This document shows, piece after piece, positions 27,041-39,115 of a stretch of DNA of 64,000 bases (within the stretch, counting starts at the first letter, position 1; each line of letters begins with the position of its first letter). The stretch covers positions 12,585,001 through 12,649,000 of the forward strand of contig NC_092561.1 of assembly GCF_037975245.1 (NCBI RefSeq). The letters run 5' to 3'. Both the position numbers and the translations under genes were made by a program. The stretch is from Apostichopus japonicus. Lineage: Eukaryota; Echinodermata; Holothuroidea; Aspidochirotida; Stichopodidae. The notes under the pieces were generated by a model. It was not told where the DNA came from, did no database searches, and was given only the letters and a program-made list of their open reading frames with translations.

Positions 27041-28035
27041 CAGCGACGTAGCCAGGAATTTGAAAGGGGAGAGCACATTTTGCGATTGATATGGGGGAGG
27101 GGTCTAATGGGAGGGGGTGCCACCTGAGATATTTTTGAACAATTGAACGTACTTAGATGCGATCTGTGCAATGTTTTGCCAGTTTCATCATTATCATATT
27201 ATATCATATTATCAACAGATTGTGTTTCCTGTTTGAATTCTTGTACATGTTCTTGTACATATTATATCAGACAGACGACAAACAGTGCTCTTTTACAAAA
27301 TGTTCCAGTAGTATGATTCTTGTTAATTGTCCAATGTCTGGACTTTAATATATTTGACGAACTTAACTGATGGACAATATAAACTTTCATATGTTGAAAG
27401 AAAGCCAGATGTGCAATGGCCTAAAAAAAAATATCGTTAACGCAGTGTATTATCAGTTTAATAATTATTTATAGAAAGTGCGTATCATGTACGATTGCTG
27501 TTCGTGCAACAACTTAGGACGAATCAAAGGAAGGATGAGAACGAACGTAGTCGACGGCGTTGTGCATACGGTTCGTGACACGCCAGTGGCGTAGCCAGGA
27601 TTTTTTTCAGTGGGGGGGGGCGCTGGGGGGCTTGAACATTTTCGGGGGGGGCTTGACCATTTTCTTGTTACTATCTAACCGAAATTTTTTAGCTAAAAAG
27701 GCCTCCTAGATCGTTGGAAATGACACTTGCCAGGCCTTCTAAGCTGCTCTAAAGTTTTCTCAACATCCTTTATTTTGAGATCCCATGTTTTGATATGGTC
27801 ATCAAATAGTTTAGTGAAATAGAAAAAAAAAGTCTGGTAAGTTACTTTGAAATATCATGACATATCTTTTGTGAGTTTGGCACCGGCATTGACATTTTTC
27901 GACAAATCTGCAAATTACGCTTGGAAAATAAAGAAAGATTGACTCGGCTTTCAGCGAAGTAACATACTGAAATGACCGAACTGACATCAAAGATTGCGTC
28001 TGAAATATTATTAGGGTGATAGACTGATTGGCCGG

Positions 28036-28612
28036 CAGTGGCGGAGCTAGGGGTATTGGTCAGGAGGCGAGAATGGCTTGTAGGGGCACTTTCGACACTA
28101 TCTAAGCGGAGCGCCACCACAGGTTGGCGCGGAGCGTACAGAATTTTTTTTGAGTAAAGATATTCCCTAGACCGGAAATGACCCTTTCCGGGCCTTGCTA
28201 ATTTGCAGATAAACGAAGAATAAATATGTGTCATCGCCATTTGTGACAAGTCGGAAGTTAATATGGGTGTTGAAAGTACATGCGCTTCATCACAATCATG
28301 TGGTATCTTTGTGAGTGCTCATGTTTTCGAAAAAATAGATCGAAAACCCCGTACAGTTCTTGGAAAGAGTTTCGTACAACAGAATTAAGTGCCGATAAAT
28401 TAAATACCGCCGTACGTTAGAGCATTTTGTCAGTAAACTACACCAACAAAATGTGACAAATGTCAATAGGTAGATGAGAGTGCAATAAAAAAGTCAATAA
28501 TCGCGAATAAGTAAAAAGTGCTAAAAAGCTGAAAAGGGCGCCAGTAGTCCATTTGAGTCCGTCAGGGGGGGGGGGGCATCCGCCCCCTGACTGTTTGGAC
28601 GCTCCGCCACTG
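28036..28612. mobile_element. Inner hAT-like element of the nest, 577 bp
   Basis: Ends cagtggcggagc (28036-28047) and gctccgccactg (28601-28612) are perfect inverted repeats. The perfect 8-bp duplication ttggccgg flanks it (28028-28035, 28613-28620). It shares its terminus with the 22642-24908 element and carries the shared module in reverse at 28090-28205, so the two belong to one family. Confidence 0.93.
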
Positions 28613-29003
28613 TTGGCCGGTAGTTCTCAGCGAGAGTGTTGTCTCCTTTCTTGAAAATTTGGTTTTTTAGCGGTTTTAAGAGCATCAGTGTACGTCCCAG
28701 AAGTGAAAACCCGATTGAAAATGTAACAGGGTATCGAGGCAATGACGCGAGCAATGATGTGAGAAACATGTGTATGATGTCAGCATTTTTTACCTTTTAA
28801 CATCTTCTTTGGCATTCAAGTACCTGGAAACCACCTTTTTATAAGGGTATAGTATAGCTCACTAGCTTGTTTGATCAGTTAATGCGCACTGGTTACAAGA
28901 TACTGAATGGCTGTTTGTATTAGTATTTATTTGTATGTTAGGGATTATGGATATTTTAAAAAAGAGTGACAAAGGCAAAGTTTGCCCGAACAGTCGAACA
29001 CAC

Positions 29004-29423
29004 AGATTCAGTAGTAAACATTATGTGTTGTAGTCTTGTAGAGCAGGAATTATATTTTTCGACGGTCGTTAATAAGGGGTTAATCAACGGTCTAGCGTGC
29101 GTTACTCACAGGATTAATGCACGATCGGGGGATAATGCAAGCGATGCACGAGGGCGGAGCGTAGCAGAGCCCGAGATTCAGTAGTAAACATTATGTGTTG
29201 TAGTCTTGTAGAGCAGGAATTATATTTTTCGACGGTCGTTAATAAGGGGTTAATCAACGGTCTAGCGTGCGTTACTCACAGGATTAATGCACGATCGGGG
29301 GATAATGCAAGCGATGCACGAGGGCGGAGCGTAGCGGAGCCCGAGTGCATCCAGCGATAGCATTAACACCCGGAGTGCATTAATCATGTGAGTAACGCAC
29401 GCTAGACCGTTGATTAACCCCGT
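29004..29423. repeat. 170-bp tandem duplication with an inverted arm
   Basis: 29004-29172 and 29174-29343 are almost identical direct copies ('gattcagtagtaaacattat' to 'gggcggagcgtagc'). A segment at about 29375-29423 is the reverse complement of 'ggttaatcaacggtctagcg' and the 'gcgttactcacaggattaat' that follows it in each copy. A partial fourth piece occurs at 29526-29550. This looks like the end region of a further TIR family (ends near the 'aaggggttaa' words), now rearranged. Confidence 0.8.
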
Positions 29424-30188
29424 TCATTCATACACTACCATTTGTGTGTGGGGAAAAATCATAAAACAAAACATTTTTGGTTACATATAACCAAAGATTT
29501 ATTAAAGTGATGCCCCGTAATTTTACCGTGCGTTACTCACAGGATTAACCACGGTCAGCTGACCTGAATGGACCAATAGGATTTAGGAATCTTTACTAAG
29601 TATGAATGAACATGCGTTTTCAGTACAGTGCGACTACTGTAGACTTCTCGGCCTATGCGCTATGTCACGTCAGGTTTTTCAGCAACTATAGCCTACTGCC
29701 GGTCCGCGGTCGAAGGGTCGTTCATGAGTGGTCATCATGGAGATACGAGACCATTCAGACCAATGATATATTTTTCGCACATGTATTTTTTTTTCGACAC
29801 CCAAAATCCCAGTGGGGGGGGGGCGACTGGGGGGCGACAAGCTTTCATGGGGGGCTGTCGCCTCCACGCCCCCCGTAGCTACACCACTGTGACACGCCAT
29901 CGAGTGCGGTTAGGTAGGCAATATGTATTTTGTTACGCAGTGGCCAACTGAAGGCTCGTAATAGGCGATAGCCTAAATTTAGCTAAACTAAGTAAGTAGC
30001 TGAATCAGTAGGCCTGACTATTACTACGATTATAATCGAGTTAACGGAGCTGACGAGTATTCAAGATCAAAAGAGCACTGACAAAATGCCATGCTAAACA
30101 AACAACAACAGTTTTTAATATTTTTTCGACACTGAATGGGGGAGCAGTCGCTCCCCTGGTCCCCCCTGGCTACGTCCCTGGATCAGAG

Positions 30189-33100
30189 CTGTATATTTTA
30201 GACTCTGGAGTAGATATGCTTCTTTCTATAGCAGCATTGTTGTGTGGTGTGGGATTTAAGCAAGACCTTGTTGCTACCAACGGAAAAGAATGCTTTTCAT
30301 GTTTGATATACTTTCAAATGTTGTATTCAAAGAAGCCACGTTCCCGTCTGTACATGGAATGGTCACCGGTCAGGACTGATGCATGCGCTAACGGCTGATA
30401 AAGGAATTCTATGAAGCAAAGGTCACGGAAGTTCAACACCCTAGAATTTATCGAGGAAAATGGCTACCGCCTTACGTACTGTGTAGAACTATTACCGAGG
30501 TTTAATCGGATTTACACTAGGCAGCGCTTAAACTGGCGATGGAATGGTAGAGAAAAGTATGAAGTTATCGTGTTTTATCTATAATCGAGATACACGTGGA
30601 TGTTAAACAGGTGCATTTTTGTATTATTTTACCTCCTTCGGTAGGAGTTGAACGATAACTTAGTGTGTACTGAAAGCCTAACGATACGACACCGTCGGGG
30701 TAGTGTAGAGGGGAACTACTATTACACTCAGTGTAACAGGCTACTACTACATTACACCAAGAGTAATACTTGCGGTGTAGTATTATTAGTTTTACTGTCA
30801 AGTATCAGACATATGCGCACAAAAATGTGGAATCCGACAGACAAACTCTAAGCCATGAAGCTTTCACAATATTTACCAACTAGGCCTAATATGCATGTTA
30901 TGAAGACTAAGACCAACCTGTTTGTGGGGACGTTTTGTTTTAAAGTAACGGTTGCAACAGATTTGGTTTTTTATTTTGGGACTGAAAAATGTAATCGTAA
31001 CTTTAAACATATTACCTGTTGTAACAATCATGACTAAAAAAATTTTGTCTTTTTGCTTGTTTTGAGAATTGATTTTACACTGAAAAGGTATTTTTGTCCA
31101 GAGATTTTCGTACGGTGGGCCCGTGAACATTTTGAGATAGCCCATACAAAATTGTAAAACATTGTTGAATCTTCGTTACCCATATAGAAACAAAATACAC
31201 TATAGAGATTTGCTTCCAGACGTCCTTACTATAATTGTGTAGATTATTTATACCCAGTTTATGACTGCACACATCATTAAGTTAAGTTCCATTGACAGTT
31301 TGCATCAGGAAACATTTCTGACATTTCATGTGATGATTATAATAAATTACTAGATATAATCTGCTGCATTTTTTGCAGTAGGATTCTTAATTTTTGAAAT
31401 GAACGCTATCATATTCCCCACCAAACTGATATGCATCAAACTGCGTGCTAGCAACTTGTTTTGGAGAAAAACTAGCCTATCCTTCCTGTTATTTCTGTTG
31501 AATGATTTGACCAACTACGTTCAACACTCAGGCTGCAGTCTTAAAAACACTGTCATCATACAGAGCCAAAATGTTCTTAGCAGATAAGTTAAAAGATAAC
31601 ATTGTGCGATGAATAAAACTGATTTAATGTAGAAAAGACATACAGTAAGTGTATACGACCTAAGAATTCTAACTACAGTACCCCCTGAGTTTACCAGAAC
31701 AAAGAGGAAAAATGTTTCTTAAATGTTCTAAAAATTCTATCCTACCATCAGCTGGCTACAGTATACTGACATCGAAGCCTAGCCAAACTAGCAAGTGCTT
31801 CATGTTTGCAATATTTTGTAAACAAAACCAGCAACAAATTGTGATACGCAAACTTGCTGTTCAATAATATTTTATCAGTTATTGATGGTTTAAAGGAATA
31901 CAATATGTTTAAGTGTGAAATGTGGTAAACTAAAAGCTATTCCTGCCCTACAAGTTTTGATGTCAAACTACAGTTGTTTACACATGTTTAAGTACTCAAG
32001 TGTGAAAATAAGTTACTATCATGCACAATTTTGAAAAAATTCTTTTTGAAATCTAACATAATTTTTAACATCTGGAGAAATTCTTTTGTAAACTTAAATA
32101 TAAGTTTTCATCTTCCAAACCGTTTGTAACGTGTGATATAAGCTATTTAATCTTTCCATTATAACCGTAGTAGCCCCTTGTTACAAAGAATTTCTTACAC
32201 ATGTCATAACAAGCACAACAGACTTTGCTATGCTCGTGCAATGCCTAAAACTTCAGCTGAGGCTGAGAGCACAAAATTAAAAGAAATATGAAATTGCAAA
32301 CCACAAATTCTGAGTTTTGGATTTTTAAATCTACTGTAAAACTTAGGGACAAAGTAGTCTTTAAGAGCTGAGATAATAAGAGTCAAATCCATTGTCCATG
32401 ATTATTTTTCATTGTGGTAAAAAAGTAAAATGTCAAACTGAGTTGGTTATGCCTCATTGTGACATAAACTTACAACGTTAGGATAGAAAAAGTGAAGAAA
32501 AATGATTTGTTTCAGACTACAAATACATAAGAGGTGGCCAAGCATCTCATGAATGATTCTTTGGTGTGTTTTCTACATGATTGTTGTTATTTTTCACACA
32601 ATGAACAAGATGTGAGGAGTTTTACAACACTTTTGCTGTCCTTTGATACCCGTTTTCTGGCAGACAGTTTCAGATACTCATCAACACATAGGTTGCTTAT
32701 AGGCAACACATGCCTTTCCAACTGTAGGTTTTCAGTGCAAAAAAGTGGATATGATCTTAGCTTAGCTGTAAGGGGTCAATAGTGGAATTTGCAGCGCTAG
32801 TATTTTGCAATGAAGATGTCAAGAAACATTTGGAAAAACTTTCACTTACACATGTACATATGAGTTACAGCTCAGAGGCCCAGGTAGGTTCTCCCAAGCC
32901 TAGTTATTTATTTGATCAGAAGACAAACTTATTTTGTAGCCAAACAAGTAGCATCAATCCTTGCTAATGCATTATGGGAATTACCAAATAGCAATTATGA
33001 TTTTTCTTTACAAAAGAAGATGGGTAAATACACAGCGATGTGTTATTCAATGTTTTGTACAGGTCTGAGAGATTGGTCACCATTATTTAAACCTGCAATA

Positions 33101-33940
33101 AGTAATTTCTTTATGTTTATGTTTGTGATGCATACTGAACATTACAAACCTCAGATGATTACACATATAATATGAAATGTCCATATTGCCTGAAAAGAGT
33201 TACTTTCAATAGTTCAAGTGGAAGTGCACTTTGATTGATGTTTCTCCTGTTAAGTACAGACATATTGATAGTGTTGTTGTTTGATGTTGTTTAAAGTCAT
33301 TCTTTCTACTTGTTTCTTGATAGAGGGTGGTCATCCAACCCAACTTGTCAACCTTGAATGATTAAAACAAACTAACAACAGGAGTGTTGTTGCTGCTACA
33401 GCCAGTGATGTTGTCACCTTCCTGCAAACAAGACAATGGAACAATTTGAACGTGAGTTTTTATAGGTGCTAAATTCTCACCAGATGCATAAATGTGCAGG
33501 TGCCAATTATATACTGCCTTTTGGAAACCTTGGAATTGCTACTATTTTAAGACAAGCACATAGCCTACCATAAGTTAGGCTGCACGGTTAACCTGTCTTG
33601 TAACTAAAACCAATTTTTGAATCCGCGGTTTTAACAACTTTAATATATAATTAAGCAGAATCATAAAGAAAGAAAGATGAAAAAAGAGTAAGATTGGGTG
33701 GAAAATGATGTTAACACTGGGAGATTTGTAGAAGTATGTTCATAAATAAAGAAATATTTAATTAACAGGCTAGATTTTATTGATAACAGATAAATATCAT
33801 TCAAAGGTGCGAAAAATAAGGTGAGTTTATCTTGCCTTTGTAGATGTTCACGCTCAATTTGCAAGTTGTTACACAGACTTTAGCACTTGTGTAACCACAG
33901 GAAATACTGCAACACAACTTGAACTTTCTCAAGTTAAGAG
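30189..33940. other. Intergenic sequence, nothing identified
   Basis: AT-rich DNA with only short ORFs, none with a recognisable domain. I saw no exon-like block with splice sites, no tandem array and no element ends. Confidence 0.5.
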
Positions 33941-35057
33941 TTAAAGGAATTGTCTGGTGGAAGAATTTGATACATTGTCCTTGTAGTTATTATTTTTCTC
34001 TTTCAAACCATGTAAAAATTGTCCCCATTCGACGTTTTCTTCTAGTAGAAATCTGGTTTTCAAATTCACCAGTTTCTCACCAAAAGAACCGTTTGTTCGA
34101 ACGCTTCAATATGGTGATTGACGTAGTGCTTGCAAATAGGCAAAACAGGCGACTTGAAGTTAGCACTCCCATTTTTGCAGCAAATAAACTCACGTGTAAG
34201 CACATTGGATTGCCTAATATATATAACGTACATACTCGCGAACGTATATCCTACGATGCCCAGTTGGTGTACTTGTATAGCGTTGCTTCGCAGAACTGTC
34301 CGATTGTAAACGTTAGAGTAGCCTATACACGCGAACATTCTTCGCGCCGGAGCTGGATATCGCGATGCATAAACAACGAAGAGTCTGCTGTTAAAACTTA
34401 TCTTGTGTTACACAAAGACCACGAAACCACCGATCTACTACATATATGGCGGCTTAAGGAGTTTTTTAAATCATATCTAATTTATAAGAAATTTCACCGG
34501 AAATTATTGAAGAAATTTATCGGAATCGTTGTCAGAGCAGAATGTAGCACTGAGAAGCTTAGGCTTCGCAGAACTGTCCGATTGTCAACGTTTGAGTATA
34601 GCCTACATACGAACATTCTTCGCATTGAGCTGGATAGCGCGATGTAAAGCCTAAACAACGAAGAGTCTGCTGTTAAAATTTACCTTGTGTTACACAAAGA
34701 CCACGGAACCACCGATCTAGTACATGGCGGCTTAAGGAGTTTTTGAAAACATATCTAATTTCTAAGAAATTTCACCGGAAATTAAGGAAGAAATTTATCT
34801 GTATACAAACGCGGTTTTTGTTGTGATTACCGTATAGGTACTGTGCGGAGGGTGGGTTATGACGCAATCTGCTATGGCAGAGCTGACGTCACGTATTGCA
34901 CTGTTCAAATCATATTTGAAATGTCTATCCATAACGATTAAAAAATCGTTTCTCTGTCAAACGCAACATTAGCGTTCTCATACTTTGACAACATGTTTGG
35001 AAAATTATTTACTATTTTTTAAGGTAACATCTTTGGGCCACCAGACAATCCTTTTAA
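33941..35057. mobile_element. TTAA-flanked TIR element (piggyBac-like ends)
   Basis: TTAA at 33941-33944 is followed by aggaattgtctggtgg; the right end reads ccaccagacaatcctt and then TTAA at 35054-35057. The inverted repeats of about 16 bp have two differences, and TTAA flanks suit piggyBac-type insertion (inference). Inside is a 278-bp tandem duplication (34285-34562 and about 34563-34810, opening gcttcgcagaactgtccgat). The 242-codon ORF at 33919-34647 runs across the left element boundary and through the first repeat copy; it shows no known domain and is probably chance. Confidence 0.75.
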
Positions 35058-36529
35058 GTCTGCAGTATTGCATTTGTTTGTAACATTAGGGTAGGCATCA
35101 CTAGGTAGAGTATGCTCGTTCTTGGGGGTTTGTACGCTATCAACTGCTCAAGGCATTATGAACCACTCGCCAAAGTATCAAGTTCAGCGTATATTTCTTA
35201 ACAAGCAAATGACAAACACAGAAGTGTTCTCATCATGGTATTATTTGCAACTTCCTCTAAAATATAAAACATACGACTGCAAAGACAATGAATATGAGGG
35301 TAACTTATTGTTACTTCAAATATGTGAGCCTTTGGGGTGGAAGAAAATGTTGTCACAGACAATTAGCTTGTAGCATGTGTATGTTATTAAAAATGGTTTT
35401 GGGCTCAACTAATTTTTAGAATGAAAAACCAATGGGATTTTACTTCATCCAAAACTGTGCAGCCTTAAGCAGAAGGGTTTTATTTAGCTCTTAGTTCTTA
35501 TTTGAAGAGAAAAAAAACATGTGAAGTTTAGGACATGCATACTGTGATAGAGAAAGATTAGGACATGTACCTGTACACTGTGATAGAGAGAAAATATATA
35601 CAGAAACTTTAAATTTGGGTCACTGTATGTTAAGCTAAATTTGTTAAAATTTGATAATCAGATAACATATTTGTTGCAATTATTCCTGTAGACAAACCAT
35701 GAACAAATGGGGTTGATTTGAATTCTGTATATAATGCACTGCCCATTAGTTTTTGCTTTGATTGTGGGCCTTGACAAATTAATGACAAACATTTGACAGT
35801 CCTGATAACTGCTATGTATTATTTGGGTTTATGTTGGTAGTTTGGTTTGTCCATTTGGTAATTGAATTTCTTTCTGTCTCTATTCCTTCAAGAGATTCAT
35901 ACTTTATTCAGTCCCCTCCTACTGTATACACTTGTCTGTGTGAGCCTTTTGGAGGTCTCCACAGGGAACAATGTACACTGTTACATGTTGCATTTGCACA
36001 GTTATTTATTATGAAAGTGTACTGTAACTAAAAGGTGGCAAAAGGTCACACTTTTATGATTTTACAGTTCAGCAATCATTAATGTTGACATGGTCATAAA
36101 CAAAGCCAAACTTCTAATACAGGCAGTGGTAACTGTTTGGTACTTCCTCAATCAGCTAAAAGGAAGTACTGTTGTAGATAGATTAAGAGCTAACACAAAG
36201 GTAAGTGGCTACTGTACAGTACTGCAGTCTAATCACAGTTTGACAGATTGTACAGTAGTATGACATATATATACTTTGTTTCATTACTGTATGTATGCCT
36301 TTATGGAAATAAACAAAATGAAATTTAACCAGTGACTGTAAAGTTATTGCATCCTGTTATAACAAGTTTTCCTTCACGTGTTATAATAATATAATACATT
36401 ATAAAATAACATAAAATAACATAAAGTAATATAAAAATAACAAAATAACATGACATGACACACTGTACAATAATTGTGTAAAGTGGAGTAAATAGAGATT
36501 AAATTATGCAATGTGTTATTTTTCACCAA
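35058..36529. other. Intergenic sequence, nothing identified
   Basis: AT-rich, with short ORFs only. A stretch of 'aaaataac/ataaaataacat' simple sequence lies near 36380-36450. No gene or element ends recognised. Confidence 0.45.
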
Positions 36530-39115
36530 TTAACGGACCGTAGCAGTTCCGTGAATCGGTAACGCTAGTTTTTTTCCATTTCATACATTGCTTGTTCTGT
36601 GTTATTGCATGTCGTTTTGTGTTCCGTTATTCATTGCTATTATTTCGTGGTTTCAAAGAAGTTTTAGCAAGTTATCTTTCATCTTTTCTTTTGCTCACTG
36701 GCCTTTTATTATTGTTGGTTGTATTTTGGGCCAGCTTGTTACAACTCTAATAAGTCACTTGCTTGTAGTTTAAGCCAAAGCACGTTGTTAGGTTAATCTT
36801 CTCGTATTGTTAGACTTCTTTACCCTACAGTATTTCTCCTGTTGCAATTGTTAGACGTTATTTACAATTGTCACTTGGGGTTCAGATATGTCTTCCTGTA
36901 GTCAAGTAAAGTGTATCAATTGTTCACTAATCCGTCCTGGCAGAGTGTGGGACGATCAAGAATTATGTCCGAAATGCCGGACGTGTTCTAGAAGAGATCC
37001 TTGCCTGGTGTGTATCCAATTTTCAACTAGTAGAATGAATACAGTAGTTGGCTTAGGGGGCGGAGGAATAAGCTCCAAGGGAAACTGGATCAGCTACCTA
37101 ACCTGAATAATCCCCCAAGAGACGGGGAAGTTGAAAGGGAGATGGGACAAGAAGAGTAAGTAGGGGAATAGGAAGAAGGAGAGGAGAGTAGTGAGGAAAG
37201 AGCATAGGGAGAGTAGTGAGGAAAGAGCATAGGGAGAGTAGTGAGGAAAGAGCATAGGGAGAGTAGTGAGGAAAGAGCATAGGGAGAGTAGTGAGGAAAG
37301 AGCATAGGGAGAGTAGTGAGGAAAGAGCATAGGGAGAGTAGTGAGGAAAGAGCAATTATAGGGAGAGTAGTGAGGAAAGAGCATAGGGAGAGTAGTGAGG
37401 AAAGAGCATCTAGGGAGAGTAGTGAGGAAAGAGCATCTAGGGAGAGTAGTGAGGAAAGAGCATAGGGAGAGTAGTGAGGAAAGAGCATATAGGGAGAGTA
37501 GTGAGGAAAGAGCATATAGGGAGAGTAGTGAGGAAAGAGCATATACAGTAGGGAGAGTAGTGAGGAAAGAGCATAGAGAGAGTAGTGAGGAAAGAGCATA
37601 GGGAGAGTAGTGAGGAAAGAGCATAGGGAGAGTAGTGAGGAAAGAGCATAGGGAGAGTAGTGAGGAAAGAGCAATTATAGGGAGAGTAGTGAGGAAAGAG
37701 AATAGGGAGAGTAGTGAGGAAAGAGAGCAAGAGAGAGAAAAAGTGCAAAAAGAGTCCTCCTGCGATCTCGGCGACATGACCACATGGAAAGGCAAGGGCA
37801 AGGCTTCTCTTAGGCAGGCCAGAATGCTGAGAAAGAAATCCGCTGCGACCAGTATGGTGATTATCGCGAATGTGCAGTCTTGAGAGTCCAGTCCCAATTG
37901 GGATGCAAATAAATGTGGATGCCACTGTGGGGTTGCTAGGAAAAGGTCCGTCCTGAGCAGAGAAAATTACGGGAACCAAGACACGAGTGGAACAGGTCAA
38001 GTACGGTTCATCAGGGATCCCAGTGCAAACAGTGATGCAGAGAGGTGTAGACGTGGATGGAGGGTTGCCGGGGCAATGAGGTTGGAAACGAAGGAGAGAG
38101 AGACAACAGATGTCTAGACATGGCTGCAGCAGGTCCTGATCCCGGTCACCAGGGGGGCCGCAGAGGTAGGAGATGTCTCTTACCGCTGACGTACTGTATC
38201 TTTGGATTCTTCAGATGATGGCTGTAGCAGGGTAAAGAGGAGATATTGGTCTCCCAGAAGTAGATACTGTACAAGGAAAGCCATCGTGGCTGGCACAGTT
38301 AACAGGGCTCCTAATATCTCTCCTGGAAACGGTACAAGGAAAGAGCGCAGGTAAGGAGATAGAGAAAGAGAGACAGATGGAAGATTTATGTCCAGTCCGA
38401 ATGTAGTACCAGAACCGGAGCCCAAAGAGATACTGGCGGAGGTTGTTGACATCCTGGATTGCAGAGTCTCATTGTCGGCATTGGAGGATGAGTTTGATGA
38501 TCCATTAGAGTTCAATGTGATTTCAGATGACTACTGTACGTTCCCAGAAAAGTAGAGGAGGAACATACCCTGCCAAGGAATGGGCATTATATCCAAAGCT
38601 GAGGTCTAAGGCCGCAGAGATTTTCAGGAAGCACCTGAGGTTCGAGAAACCTAAAGAGCAAGTATCGAATCGGGCCGGAGTCTGAAACTGACCACCATGG
38701 GAGATAGCCTGGCTCGACCAAAGTCGGAAAAGAAAGTGGACAGCCTTCCCAGCGAAAGGGGACAGGACCATCAGAGTACCAGATGTAGCCTGGAAATCCC
38801 TATTAAGGTACATGGCTATTACCAAGAAGCAAAGGAGAAACTCCTAGAACAGGGTTTGACATCTTTGTAATTTTTTGAAGACCCAGCACAGATATAGCTG
38901 GAGATCATGGTGGATGTAGATGTGGCAGCTGGATCAGGGCTGAAATGTATGTCCGTTCTCATGCTAGTGGCTGAGATACTGATGAGATACCACCAACAAC
39001 TGCCGGAGGATGAGGCTTAGGTGTCGAAACAAGGTGGTAGGGAGACAGGTAAGCTTGTCGGGAGACAGAGCTAATCACTCTTAAATATCCAAACCAGTAA
39101 GTTTTGGAGTTTTGG
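36530..39115 (+). pseudogene. Decayed DIRS-type retroelement, gag-like part
   Basis: An open stretch at 36888-37106 encodes a cysteine-rich N-terminus: KCINCSLIRPGRVWDDQELC followed by PKCRTCSRRDPCLVC, a spacing like the Cys motifs of DIRS-type ORF1 proteins (family memory, not aligned). After a minisatellite the reading continues in pieces with stops, for example LARPKSEKKVDSLPSERG near 38705-38760 and KCMSVLMLVAEILMRYHQQL near 38944-39003. The segment closes with 'gggagacaggtaag' and 'ccaaaccagtaagttttgg' (about 39046-39108), words that recur at the end of the RT fragment (43328-43420). The left limit near 36530 is a guess. Confidence 0.6.
37180..37737. repeat. 25-bp minisatellite, ~22 copies
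   Basis: Unit agggagagtagtgaggaaag + agcat, exactly 25 bp in most copies. Variant joints (caattata, catcta, catata, catatacagta) add 1 to 6 bases. The minus strand has no stop codon in any frame of the unit, so three overlapping Ser/Leu/Tyr-rich ORFs appear; these are artefacts of the repeat. Confidence 0.96.

Larger units (their letters stand above)
27584..29889. mobile_element. Middle hAT-like element of the nest
   Basis: Ends cagtggcgtagcc (27584-27596) and ggctacaccactg-like sequence at 29876-29889 form imperfect inverted repeats. The perfect 8-bp duplication tgacacgc flanks it (27576-27583, 29890-29897). It carries long G tracts inside both ends, a 170-bp tandem duplication with an inverted arm (29004-29423), and the inner element 28036-28612. 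Confidence 0.9.
27041..30180. mobile_element. Outer hAT-like element of a three-level nest
   Basis: Ends cagcgacgtagccagg (27041-27056) and cctggctacgtccctg (30165-30180) are inverted repeats with one mismatch. The 8-bp flanking duplication gatcagag is perfect (27033-27040, 30181-30188). Without the inner insertion the element is about 830 bp. G-rich subterminal sequence, no transposase. Confidence 0.92.

Noticed and set aside
33919-34647. 242-codon ORF
   Set aside because: Starts outside the left element boundary and runs through repeat copies; no known motif; the second repeat copy does not preserve it.
36588-36773. Hydrophobic 61-residue ORF, possible membrane protein
   Set aside because: T-rich leader region of the retroelement; composition alone explains the hydrophobicity.
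37090-38000. Three overlapping minus-strand ORFs of up to 267 codons rich in Ser, Leu and Tyr
   Set aside because: A 25-bp unit without stops on the minus strand is open in every frame; no start or domain evidence.
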